64,000 bases of DNA, from NCBI GenBank assembly GCA_014529385.2, contig CM043945.1:153389741-153453740 (forward strand), in the 5' to 3' direction. The stretch's first letter is position 1; every line of letters starts with the position of its first letter. The notes beneath the pieces were generated by a model. It saw nothing but the letters and a program-made list of their open reading frames with translations. It ran no database searches and had not been told where the DNA came from. The position numbers were made by a program, and so were the translations under genes. Positions 12,167 to 22,975 of the stretch are shown in pieces. Source of the stretch: Adiantum capillus-veneris. Lineage: Eukaryota > Streptophyta > Polypodiopsida > Polypodiales > Pteridaceae.

Positions 12167-14170
12167 TGAGAGCAAATTTTTTGAGATGGGGCTCAACTCA
12201 AGGTTCCCACCAGACAACCACTCCGTGAGACCCTACACACGCATATTTCTTAGGGGCACCACCCTCTTTTATGGAGAAAGAAGGAAACCAAAACAAACCG
12301 CACACACACACACACACACACTCACACCTTCCTTATGTGCTTCAACACAAAATGCCCTTCAACCATTCAACACACACTCCTTAAGCAATCCCTTTGAACG
12401 TTGCACAAACTCACATGCAAAGATTGACCTTCACCATATTAGTGCTCATATACTTCTAAGAAAAGCAATCACAAAACCTCAAAACTCAAAACACCACAAT
12501 GCACAAATACTTGACAACTCCTTTCCTTTCCCAAAAGAAGAGACTACTTACACACATAAGGCGGCATGCATAGAGAGCTCTTCTCCATCTATGCAGCCCC
12601 AAGACTTACTTACACAAAACATAAGGAGAGAAGCCAAGCAAATAGACACCATGATGCACAAAAACTTTCTCAACAAACAAGCAACCCAATGAGCACAAAA
12701 TATGAGAAGCTGCCAAGATAGGCTTACCAATTTTACATGTTTTTAGAGCAAAAGTGTGACGACGACACCCCAATTGCAACAATTTGTTGATCAAACCATG
12801 AGATAGATCATTGAACTTGATATACTTGCCCTCATATAGAATCTACAATCCTTATTTAGGGATGAGTATGATAAGAGAAATGTTTGCAAGAGAATGGTAG
12901 CAATAGCATATTGATGCTCTCTCTATGGTGCCGCTTATGATAGCGAGCTTAGGAAATGGATAGGGAGACAAGAGGAGAGAGAGATTAGGCCTTCCCTAAC
13001 CTTAGAGGAGCTTATTTGCAGCAATGGAGTAGGTGTGTGTATTTTTGTGCTTGCCAAAGGGCATTTTTATAGCTATACAAGACCTTGGGCTAGGTTAAAC
13101 TTGACTAGGGTAGGTAATTAACCATAGTTAGGTTCCCTTTTGACCATTCCTTCAATTATGCAAATAAAGGACTTATTTTTTCATTAAAAATATCCTTTTA
13201 AGTCGTGGAGGCTCCATAAGGGTTGATAATGTATGTGGGCCCCACCATGATGTCCCTCCAGTGGCTCCTGCAGAGTGTCCCCATCCTGTTTGTTGTGTCT
13301 GTGGAAGCATCTTGAGCCGACCCCTCCACATGCAAGTGGTTTTTAACTCCCCATTGGTATTATAGAATGTTGGAGAAGTCAAGAAAAATTTTCACCTTTG
13401 TGGTTTACCTGATTGTAACTTTGACCTGCAGTAACAGTGTCCGCAGCACCTTGTTTTCACCATAACTTTCAGCCTGTAACTCAGAAGTGGGTGCTTTAAA
13501 AGGCAAAGTTGACCTTCTCAAAGTGTTTAAGCTCATTTTGGAGTGTTTCTCAAGTATACCCATGAGCTAAGGCATTCAAGATGCATCCAAAACACCTTTT
13601 GAACCAAGTCTCCTTGTAGGGGGCCCTTTAGCATGCATCCAAGGTGTAGCATGCTTTTTTCAAAAGAGAATCCACCTTAAACAAATGAGGTAGGCTCCAA
13701 TAAAGTTTGATTTATTGGGGATATACATTATATTTAAGATTTGTTGACCAACACAAGTAAATGATCCAAGAGTTGGGTCACATAGTGGTGGGGAAGGGAA
13801 GGCCTACAAGGTTAACCCTACCCGTATGAGAAGATGGGTAAGATAAGTGCCCATAAATTATTTATTTACAAATTATGGGATGTAGATAGCTATTTAAATT
13901 AGTAAAGGTAATTAGTTAAAAGAATATGCAGTAAAAAAACTAGGAGAGTAGAATTAAGTTTACTATTTACATTTAGCATGAAGAGAGAAATATGATGTAA
14001 ATGCATAAAGATCTAAGAAGGGTAAGGACGTGTTTGTATGGAAAAAGGCTATTACGGAAAGAGAGAATGAACAATAGGTTAAAACTTTGATAAAAAATAT
14101 ATACATTTGAGTAGAAATGTAGTGCAAATGCAAGGTTACCATTTAACGCTACTCATATTAGCCCTCCCCC
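12167..14170. other. Unresolved; possible LTR-like promoter on minus strand
   Basis: A 180-codon plus-strand frame (12150-12692) starts inside the last satellite unit and crosses a CA microsatellite. Its product is rich in His, Thr, Asn and Gln with no domain, so I do not call it a gene. A minus-strand TATA-like word (GCTATAAAAATGC, 13061-13073) lies downstream, suggesting an LTR or other promoter remnant. I found no paired LTR. Confidence 0.3.
12301..12321. repeat. (CA)n microsatellite
   Basis: Uninterrupted CA dinucleotides, about ten repeats, followed by a CTCACACC imperfect end. Confidence 0.95.
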
Positions 14171-14202
14171 TTCATCTAGGATCATTCATGCTCCTAGATG
14201 AA
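14171..14202. repeat. Perfect 11-bp inverted repeat (hairpin), 10-base loop
   Basis: TTCATCTAGGA (14171-14181) pairs exactly with TCCTAGATGAA (14192-14202) across a 10-base loop. A long pyrimidine tract follows on the same strand. Its role is unknown. Confidence 0.75.
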
Positions 14203-14211
14203 ACAAAAGAG

Positions 14212-14281
14212 TTTTTTCCTTTTTCTTTTCTTTGTTTCTTTTTTTTCCTTCTTTTTTTTCTTTTTTTTCTTTTTTTTTTCT
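14212..14281. repeat. Polypyrimidine tract (T/C)
   Basis: About 70 bases almost entirely T with scattered C, and one G. On the minus strand it is a polypurine stretch lying after the gag-like frame. Confidence 0.85.
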
Positions 14282-14309
14282 AAAAAAAGGAGGAGTGATA
14301 TACACTCTT

Positions 14310-14752
14310 TTACTCCATTAGACCTGAAGATGAGTAATCATTCCGATTACCACTGATTGTGCCGCTTCTCTTCTTAGATTCAGAACGGTGCTTGGAAGTC
14401 TTCTTGCAATTGTCAGTGTCTGCATCCCAATCAATGTCTGTTTCTGTCTGTGTGTCAGAGTTCTCTTTGGCCTGTCGGCTAGAAGTGCGGTGATTGCCTT
14501 TACTTCCCTTGGTAACCTCACCCCCCTGCCGGGACCGAGAACTCTTGGCTTTCCGTGCTTCCCTTTCTACCCGTTTGCGTTGAGAATGACTGGACTGCTG
14601 TGAGTCTTGAGTCTCATTGGCCTGACTATGATCCTCCCGAGCCTCAATGTCAGTCACCTTCTCTTGCTTAGGGTCAGACTCTCATCCCGACTCCTCAGGA
14701 ATAGGATTAACACGGATGGTGGATTTCCGACCATGACTGGATTTGGGTGCCA
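14310..14752 (-). pseudogene. Charged Ser/Arg/Lys-rich reading frame, possibly retroelement gag N-terminus
   Basis: Reading from an ATG at 14752 gives MAPKSSHGRKST and then one in-frame TGA. A 115-codon open frame follows (14657-14310) that is extremely hydrophilic: basic S-R-K-Q clusters first, then an acidic D-T-E-T-D stretch, then basic again. No zinc knuckle or known domain is seen. A minus-strand TATA-like word about 480 bases upstream (15225-15237) makes an LTR-leader-gag arrangement plausible. It could also be a nuclear-protein-like frame captured by chance. I would not assign a function. Confidence 0.4.
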
Positions 14753-15224
14753 TTACTGAAAACTTCCAACTGTGAGAAGAGTCTTTCACTCAACGAGCTT
14801 CAGCTCGAGCCATCGTGATCGCCAAAATGGAATTGGAGCTGATCTCTTGAGATAGCTAATTCCAGTGTTAGAAGATTTCGGCTACGGATGATGTATTAGT
14901 TTAGATAGTCCACTGGACAGAGAATCAGAAACTGAACTGGAATTTATCTACTGGAATGAGAACCAAACTATGTACTGAGAATAATATTCAGATTCAGATT
15001 TAGAGTACTGAATATAGAGTAAGTGTAACTAGAATATCTACCGTGATTGGAATTATAGATGGAAGATTACAGTGAGTATGATGTGATTTACAGATAGAGT
15101 ACAGTCGACAACAACTGCCAACAATGATTGAAAACTCAAGTACAAATGCCGCCAAAATGCTAATGCGACTATGCTCAAGATTATGCTAACCCAAATGCCA
15201 ACCCGATTTACAATGTAATGGGCC

Positions 15225-15237
15225 CTATTTATATACC
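15225..15237 (-). promoter_or_regulatory. TATA-like box, minus strand
   Basis: The minus strand reads GGTATATAAATAG here, upstream of the gag-like frame at 14752. It is probably an LTR core promoter. A similar TATAAATAAG with nearby matching GCCCATTA-like bases occurs on the minus strand near 19163-19175, which might be a diverged LTR partner. Confidence 0.35.
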
Positions 15238-15329
15238 TTGGGTTTAACATAGTAATTACCGTAGTAATTGCTTGACTAATTCACTGCCCGTCTCATAAGA
15301 GAACGTTCCCACTTAGTGAGACTGTCTCA

Positions 15330-16190
15330 GCCGTCTACACAGCCATATCCCATGAAAATGCTCTCATACAAGAACTACTCTATGGTTTTAGCATCATTAT
15401 TTGGTGTTTCCTTGGCCTCTACTCATTTGGTCACGTCATCTGTGGTCACTACAATGTATTGAGCATGCATTCAATATGTTGGTGGCGAGATAGGCCCAAC
15501 AAAATCTATTTTCCATTTGGTAAAAACCCTTGCTCCCATCATTGGTCTTAGGGTGGCATGTGATCACGTTGCATTGGTACTTTAGTTATCTGGCAAGATT
15601 CACATTGTTTCACATAGTGCTATCCATCCATTAACAGAGTAGGCCACCAAAGTTTTGCAAGGAGTATTGTTTGATATTTTGTCAGCCAAAAAGTGTTCTC
15701 CGGCTGAACCGGCATGTGCGTCTTTAAGTATCAGAAGGTACTCATACTCTACTGAACCATTTCTCAAATTTTTATCTATCCGTCTTTGATAAAGGTTATT
15801 TTCTACAATAACAAAGTTTTCCGCTTCTTGTTGGATCAAGCGTAGTGTGGCTCTGCTCAAGTTTGCTGGCAAGACTCCTTGCTCCATATAATCCACAATG
15901 TAATTCCCCCACTTGGGTGCTTTTTCTATCGTATAGTGCAGAATGCTTGATTGGATTTTGGATGGCACAAGCATCATATGAACTAACATATTCATAGACG
16001 CTTTTCAACATGTGAGGTGGATACACCCCAAGTCGCATCACTCTCTGGTATGTTTGTGTTTTGGCAATGTGAATACTCGTACTTTTTACATGAGCTTTCT
16101 TCAGATACATTTCTTTCTCAGATGGCTCATTGCATAGCCTAAGTATGCAGTTGTTTCCTTGCTTATATAATCGTCTAGCTATCATTGCTA
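15330..16190 (-). pseudogene. Ty3/Gypsy integrase remnant with zinc-binding domain and core start
   Basis: Two overlapping frames (16185-15796 and 15995-15600) cover the RNase H-integrase linker and the HHCC domain. Read in shifting frames, HAGSAGEHF is followed by WWPTLLMDGYHYVKQC and CESCQ, which is the zinc-binding module that precedes the catalytic core. Further down, FVGPISPPTY and YIVVTTDDVTK...VEAKETP (about 15520-15400) is the start of the DDE core with its first two Asp regions. The match stops near 15330, before the rest of the core, so the element is truncated there. Stops and at least two frameshifts are present. Confidence 0.8.
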
Positions 16191-17015
16191 AGGTGAGAGA
16201 TTGCTCAATGATTGATGGTTGTCTTTCTATTTGCTAGATAAGATAACCAATGGTAAGAAATGGTATAACATGTTCAATCGACCTTGGAACCATTTTGATA
16301 TTGAAAAGATAAGAGTAGGGAAAATCATCCTCAACCCCTAAAGGTGCTTCCCCATGTATCAATCGTGATAAATGGTCTACATCTAATATGTAGTCCCTTT
16401 CTTGAACACTACGATGAAATCAAATTCTAGCAATATCATGAACCGTCAAACTATGTGGCATATATTGCATGGTTTGATCCCTAAGTATAATAGCTTCTTA
16501 TGATCCACAAAGAATATAAGTTTGTTTGTGAGAAGTAGTTTCTAAAATTCTTCACCAAATAAATCATTCCCAAGCCCTCTCTTTCCATGGTCATGTAATT
16601 CTATTCCGCATGGTTGAGTTGTCTACTAGAGTAGCATATTGGAAAATCCATTTTGTTTTCTTCAAGTTGAGCTAGGATACATCCAATATCATAAGCCAAT
16701 GCATCTACATAGACATGCAAAATCTTGTTCTAGTTAGGAGCTTTCAAAATCGGAGCAAAAAAAGTCTCTACTTCAATTGTTGAAACACTTTCTCACATTA
16801 CTCTTTCCATTCAAACGTAGTGATAGTGCTCAAAGAGGTTTTGCAACAACTGCATACATGTAGATAAATATTTGATAGTATCCACAATGGCCCATAAAAG
16901 CTTTTTCCTCTCTATCTTTGTGGGTCTTGAAAGAGCAACAATCACTTGTATTTTCTCAAGATCAGTGTAGGAATTCCATTGTGGAAACAATATGCCCCAA
17001 AATCTTGCCTTGTCT
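16190..17015 (-). pseudogene. Gypsy RNase H and C-terminal reverse transcriptase remains
   Basis: DVDHLSRLIHGEAPLG around 16380-16330 matches the end of the RNase H domain, where 'ADHLSRL' precedes the linker. Immediately left of the MITE, QGKILGHIVS (about 17014-16985) is the reverse transcriptase connection segment after the primer-grip region. Between these the frame is broken many times. The order RT, RNase H, integrase on the minus strand is standard Ty3/Gypsy. Confidence 0.7.
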
Positions 17016-17481
17016 CATTAGGGAAAATTTGGACTCTTAAAGGGGCCCTTAAGGACTTTGACTTTCTCTCTCTTCTTGAAAACGGGCGCATAGTAAAATT
17101 TTTACAAATGAAATCAAAACTTGTCAAACCTTTTGGATTTATAATGTACTCATTGAGATTTTTCCATTGACATGTAGCATGCGAATAGATTCCTTATATT
17201 CTAAAAATTTCCATTTTTTTTATAACAACTACGCCTACAAATGGAATCTCTCTTCCATATTTCAATTTCACTCAAAAGACCATAACTTCTACAGATCAAC
17301 TCCAAATTTATCAAAGTTTGGGGATCTAGAACCTATTTTCCAAGATCTTTCCAATGATATGTTGGTTGATAGAGTTTTGACAAAGCGTTCGTGGACTTCA
17401 CTAGGTTGCCCACTTTGGACAAGAGATACAAAGTCAAACATCCTTATAGGGCCCCTTTGACAATCCAAATTTTTCCTAATG
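17016..17481. mobile_element. 466-bp terminal-inverted-repeat element (MITE) inside Gypsy reverse transcriptase
   Basis: The left end begins CATTAGGGAAAATTTGGAC, and the right end read in reverse begins CATTAGGAAAAATTTGGAT. The two stay alignable for roughly 45-50 bases, both containing AAAGGGGCCC and then AAGGA-TTTGACTT. Removing the insert joins VFMV directly to RQGKILGHIVS, an uninterrupted reverse transcriptase sequence, so the boundaries are supported by the reading frame. I see no clear target-site duplication, so the superfamily is not assignable. The frames inside carry no transposase, making it non-autonomous. It is younger than the Gypsy copy it interrupts. Confidence 0.85.
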
Positions 17482-18900
17482 TACCATGAAAACACATTTT
17501 TCAAAATTTAGGAAGATGCAATATGTTTTGCATTTATCAAAGTCCTTCTTTAAGTGTTCGACATGTTCATTTCTATGGAGAGAATGCACATAGAGGTCAT
17601 CCATATAAATCTCTAAGAATTTTCTTAGATACTCCTTGAATGCATGACTCATCACCCTTTGGAATGTGGTAGATGCATTGCTCAGACCACATGGCATCAC
17701 TTGATATGAAAATATGTCCCATTATAGTGCAAATGTCGTTTTGTGTTGATCTTCCAGCTTCATCGTGAGCTGGTTATAGGTCAAAAAGCCATCGCAAAAG
17801 TTGTAGGTTTCCTTTTTATCAACTCTTTCAAATCACATGGTCTATGATATGTAAGGATAGTTTTCTCTTATCGTAGCAGCATTCACCTATTGGAGATTTA
17901 CACACACTCATAATTTACCATTGTTTTTTAGCACCACTACAATTGGTGACACCCACTCCGTGCGTTCTATCTCATAGATAAACTCTACCTCTTTAAGATT
18001 GTATCTATTCTTTGATTTTCCTCACAATTGTTTCATTATAGATGTAGGGATGCTGTTGGTGTGGTCTAGCATCACTCTTGAGGGATATTGTGTGTGTTGG
18101 CATATTCTTGGATCTACCCCCTTAAGATCTTTGTAAGACCAGGCAAACACATCTCTATATTGCTTCAAGGTCGCTATCAACAGTTGCTCCTCCTCTTCAA
18201 TAAGATCCATGGTCATGTAAGCTGGTCTTGGTTCTTCCCTTTGTTCATCAAGATCAATCCTCTTTGTGTTTACAAGCTCATCATACAATGTTCCCGATTC
18301 TTTTGGCTCTCGCATTGGTTGCTTAACCACAATACGTGGGTCTTGAATGGTGTATTTTTTGTAATGAGAGGGTGCATCAAATTTTTCCAAGTTAGAGTCC
18401 CTGTCACTTTCCATTTCTGTTGTCCAAACCTCCTACTTTAGGGAATATGGACTGGTACTATTGTGATATTTTCTAATCTCTCTTAGAGCTACTATTATAA
18501 GCCCCCATCCCCATATCTTTTGTACTTTCAATGGTGGTGGAGGTAATTGTTGTTGGTCTTATTGAAGAGGGTCCTTTTTGTACTTGGTCCTCCTCTCTTC
18601 TTGTGCCTCTTGATATTCAAGTGTCAACTTGCCTTTTTGGGCTTTTGCACATTTCTCTATAGGTTGTAGAAAGCTGGTGGGTTTTGAGCTCCTAACTACA
18701 GCTTGTTGGGTAGCTCATGCCTTGTCCTGCACGTCCTTCTCCTCTTTCTTGTAAATTGGAAAGGTGGAATATCTTAATCTCTACCTTTTTCCACTCCTCT
18801 TGTTCCTTCTTATCTCCTAATCCTAATTGCTCAAGGAATTTCTCTCTTCTTCCTCTTTCCTCTACTTCTTCTTGTCTTTCTTGATTCACTTGGCTGCTTG
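17482..18900 (-). pseudogene. Gypsy reverse transcriptase N-terminal part and gag-pol region
   Basis: Frame 17700-17476 reads MMPCGLSNASTTFQRVM and then IYMDDLYVHS, which is the reverse transcriptase palm with the catalytic YMDD box intact. Frame 18414-18022 carries DVFAWSYKDLKGVDP and ICQHT, the conserved segment just before the fingers in plant Gypsy elements of the non-chromoviral type. The region 18889-18692 encodes a Glu/Arg/Lys-rich, probably coiled-coil stretch that may be the gag-pol linker. The palm is interrupted after NFEKCVFMV by the 466-bp MITE. Remaining stops show the element is dead. The 5' end (gag, LTR) was not recognised beyond ~18.9 kb. Confidence 0.85.
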
Positions 18901-19266
18901 TGATTTTGGTTTATGGTCACCTAGTATGACCTTTCTAACCTTTTGTTTTATACATGGGCTAGACTTGTGTGGTGTATCATGGCTAGTAGCTTGAGCTAAA
19001 AGATACTAAGATAACTAGAGATTAAATATTTACATTTGTGATTTTAGGAGTACAACTCTTGAACTATAATTGATGCCACACTTTGTGTTGGAGACAACTT
19101 CTTGATTGGTATAAATAGGCTTACTAAAAGGAAGACCCAACCCAAATGGAACTAATGGGTCTTATTTATAGGCATCTATACTACATAATGAATGATTATT
19201 TTGTTACAATCTAGTTACTATCGGTGACTATTGATTACCGATAGTAGAGAGATGGCACACTTATCC

Positions 19267-19457
19267 ACTCACCTCACTCACTATCAGTTTACACTAGGCC
19301 ATTGTACAAGTTTCCTTTTTTGATGTTATTTTATTCCTTATGTATTGTAGACCTCTTATCTTGAGTTAGTGAAGAAGAAGAAAAGTAGTCATTAGCCTCC
19401 ATCTTTGTGTATGTGTGTACTTGCAAGAGCTCAAGCTCTCTCTCTCTCTCTCTCTCC
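19267..19457 (+). repeat. LTR fragment related to 54341-54563 (opposite strand), ending in (CT)n
   Basis: Phrases such as CCTTATGTATTGTA, CTTATCTTGAGTTA, GCCTCCAT and TACTTGCAAG, in that order and spacing, match the reverse complement of 54341-54563. There, a primer-binding site directly follows the tract. Here the match ends in the CT microsatellite (19435-19457) with no recognisable primer-binding site, so this is probably a truncated LTR. Confidence 0.65.
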
Positions 19458-19929
19458 ACTTATCTCTGGTAGAATTATATAGTTCTACAGGTGGGTGGTA
19501 GATAAGGGTTGTGTATGTGTGTCATGTGTGGTATTGACTATGACAACCTACCATTCTTGGGCACTACCCACCAACCACCATCCATAGTATTAATGGAATC
19601 TACATATGACCTAGTTTTCTATAGAATATTCTAGGAATATTTCTTTGAAATCTTCCTTGGGGGCAGTTCCTCCTAGACGAGGATGCTCATTGTTGACCCC
19701 AAGGTTGGGATCCCAAATTAGCTTTGTAACATCCATGATTACAAATAGATGCCTCATCAACGTGCAAGATGAAATCCACCAGATATATGTGCACTATTGG
19801 CTTCTCCTCATATGGAGACATTATGAACTATGCAACATATATGACCGTGGGAAAAACTAATAGGTGGGCATTGAAGATATACTAGCATCCCCCTCAATTA
19901 AAACTTGAAAATTATTTATTTTTTATATG
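19458..19929 (-). repeat. Probable 3' LTR region of Copia-E (minus strand)
   Basis: On the minus strand a purine tract (TTGAGGGGGA, about 19897-19888) is followed by TGCTAGTATATC from 19887, the expected junction of polypurine tract and 3' LTR for the Copia element to the right. The far end of the LTR (lower coordinate) is not defined. The plus-strand frame at 19645-19860 has no domain. Confidence 0.45.
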
Positions 19930-22100
19930 TGGCAACTCTAAGTTGATGAAGGTGTTAAAGTAGTTGGTCTTTCCCAATAGTTGTTGGTGGAGATATTTGC
20001 ACAGTTAACTTTGGTAGAGAAATGCAACTCCAAAACCTCATCCTTTATAAGCTCTTGGCCATGATGATATTAAACCTCAATATGCTTTGTGTGTGCATGG
20101 AAGATAGGATCACTGGAAATTTCCATGCAACTCTACTTGTCACATTGAAGTTATGTTGTTGCATCAACAGGAACACCTAAGCCAAACTGCTTCACAAGCA
20201 TCAAAACAAATGTTTGGTTTAGTATTACACAAGAAATTCAAACTTTCCACAAGATTCTCTTACCTGCATGGTCTAGGATCACTTTCAGATGCCCTATTCC
20301 TTGCTTGTATTCTTCTTGCACCTGGAGTATTGACTGAGGGTACACCAAACTCCTCATTCAAGCTCTACTCAGAACCACTGTTATCACCATAATCATAACC
20401 AGCACTCAAATTTGGCAACTTAAGGGAATCATCAATTTTTTCCTTTCCTTTCCTTGATACATTTGAACAGTTTGTGGGACTCAGTCTTTCATGTAACCTG
20501 CCACTCCATGGATTCTCACCATGACTTGCACTAGAGGACCATTGCACGTATATTTTCCACAGCCATATTCTTTCTTAAATCAACCCCCAAATAACAATTT
20601 ATATCAGCATACCAACTTGAAATTTCATAAAAAATGACATCCTTGCTGACCCTCACTTTACGTGTGATAGGATTGTAGCACTTCTACCGATTTTGCTCAA
20701 GGGAATAGCCAACAAACACACATTTTTTCTCTTTTTGGATCAAGCTTACTTCTATCTCATCCAAAACATGTAAATAAGCTATACATCCAAAAAATTTAAA
20801 GTCTAATACATTTGGTTTTTCACCATCAAACTTTTCTTCTAGTGTCATATCATGTACTGCGGCAGTAGGGGTCCTCTTCACAATGTAGACACCTGTAGAA
20901 ACAACCTCTTCCCATTAACAATGAGGCATGTTCTTCTCATTCATCAATGCTCTAGACACTTTTGCAATGTATCTATTATTATGCTTAGCAACACCATTTT
21001 GCTACGGAGTAAACCTACATGAAAATTGCCTCTCAATTCCATGGTTTTTCAAAAAACCATTGAATTCATTGGAGAAGTATTCTTCTCCTTCATCTGACCT
21101 CAGTCACTTTACATGTTTTTCAACCATAAATTTCAAAATTTGAAAATGCATAAACACCTCACTTTTCTGCTTCATGAAGTCGACCCATACCTTCCTCGTA
21201 TAGTCATCAATGAAACTCACATAGTATCTACATTCAACCATAGATGTAATCTTTATCGGAACCCATATATTTGTATGCAGTAAATCCAATGCATTCCTTC
21301 TCACATGCTTATCATAAGGAATGGAATATTTTTCCTGCTTTCAAAACTGACAAGCTTCACATACTTTCTGTATTCAACAACTCGAAACATAGGTAAACAT
21401 GTAACCATCTCTTTAGTCTACATCATTTTCAGTCTCTGCAAATGTACATGACCAATAAATTTGTGCCTAATCAGTATATCTGGAACAACACCTGCACCTC
21501 CTGCAAACATGGCACATTCAATGGCAGCATTCACCTCAGGCACATTTACATCCAAAGTAAACATTTTGCTCACTTTCTTTCCTTGTGCAATCAGCCTTCC
21601 ATCCCTCTTATGCCCTTTGACCAAGAGACCTTTGGAGTGAAACCTGACATGTAAACCCTGCTGAACCATTTTCCTAATAGAAACTGGGTACATGTAGTAC
21701 ATTAGCCAGGTACTTCACTTTACCACGTGTCATAGACAATGACACATTTCCTATCTGCATAAAACAATGTCATCCCCAATTTCTATGTAACGAGGAGTTT
21801 ATAAAGTCTACATTTCCTTAAACCATTCACCATGGTTCATGTGATTTGATACACCAAAATCAACATACCAGACATTATCACCTGATTTGGCCACATTTGT
21901 AGACATAGTGGTTAGCATCTGCTACATCACAAATAGCCTCTCTAGCTTGTGTGGATTTCTGCTAGTGGTTCATAATTATTTTGCTGACTCCTATCAAGAC
22001 AATCACATTCAAAGTGACCATGTCTTCCCTAGCCCCATTTTTGTGTTGACCTGCATGATTGTGGTCGCATTTCCATGACCTCTTGGACTCCCCTTGCCTC
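19930..22100 (-). pseudogene. Copia-E: decayed Ty1/Copia element lacking its reverse transcriptase
   Basis: Reading from right to left on the minus strand: GRHGHFECDC (about 22060-22000) is a zinc-knuckle remnant. WYVDFGVSNHM (about 21875-21845) is the protease active site, with D-S-G-A-S decayed to D-F-G-V-S. Frame 21702-21418 is the GAG-pre-integrase region (IRHKFIGHVHLQRL). Frame 21304-21104 plus following sequence carries DLLHTNIW, FIDDYTRKVWV and LRSDEGEEY, then QNGVAKHNNR, the integrase core. Frame 20881-20684 gives FFGCIAYLHV and CVFVGYS, the segment after the core. At about 20130-19930 comes an RNase H end (IFHAHTKHIEV). The ~600-700 codons of reverse transcriptase expected between are missing, so an internal deletion occurred. 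Confidence 0.85.
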
Positions 22101-22975
22101 AAAAGCTCCCTCGACCACCATCTATGTTCTGACCATGATTGTTGTTCTATTGTTATGCTTGGTTGTTACCTCTTCCGCAGCCTCATCAACAACCATACCA
22201 TGTCCTCTTCCTCTGTTGTTGAAAAGGACATGTTCAAAGTTGTCTCCACCTTGAAGATCGCAAAATTGACATCATTATCTCACCTAACCATTTTTCTAAA
22301 TATAGTGTGTGTGTGATCCCTACCAAAGATGACCCTTTACATGTTATTTTTGGAAGACTCATCACACAAAGAAATGTTGGTTTATCAGCTTACTTAGTTG
22401 AATTCTAATTTTGGTGTGGTTGTGTGGTCATGAGTTTGAAGGATAGTTTTATCATTGGGAACGTGGGTGGATTTGTGAATTGGTTCAATTGTGATTTAAC
22501 TCCCAGGTGGGTCCGAATATTGTCATTCACACACAAATTTTAGGTCATTGTCGGAAGCGAAGGCTCCTTCAACTTTGTCCTAAAAACCCATATTAGGTTT
22601 ATAGTGGGGGATTATTTGAGTGATTCTCCTTTGGGAATCCATATCCCAGAGCCCTTTTACAAGGACTTCCCATGATTGGACCATCTCCAATGTTCCCCTT
22701 CAAAGGGTTCTTTAGTGCGGTATCAAACCGAGCAGTTTCCAAGGGTTGGAATTCAAAAAAGGAATTGCTCTTTCAATAAAGCAAAGGAACAAGGAAGTGA
22801 TAGTCAAGAGTTCAAGGGACTTCAAAGGTCTTAAAAACAGAGGGCTTCAACCACTGAAGCTTCAACTTTGAGGCAAACTTTAAAATATCAAAGAAAAGGA
22901 TTCAAAACCTTGTCCATCTTCCAACACAAAAAACAAAAATCCATCCTATAGGAGAGGAATACCATCATCATCATC
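22101..22975. other. Unresolved; probably leader and gag of Copia-A
   Basis: Directly upstream of the Copia-A zinc knuckle, this should hold its gag and perhaps its 5' LTR and primer-binding site, but no motif is preserved well enough to call. Confidence 0.3.

Noticed and set aside
12150-12692. 180-codon frame as a host gene
   Set aside because: It starts within the satellite, crosses a microsatellite, has no domain and shows low-complexity composition.
14388-14603. Plus-strand 71-codon hydrophobic frame
   Set aside because: Antisense shadow of the charged gag-like frame on the minus strand.
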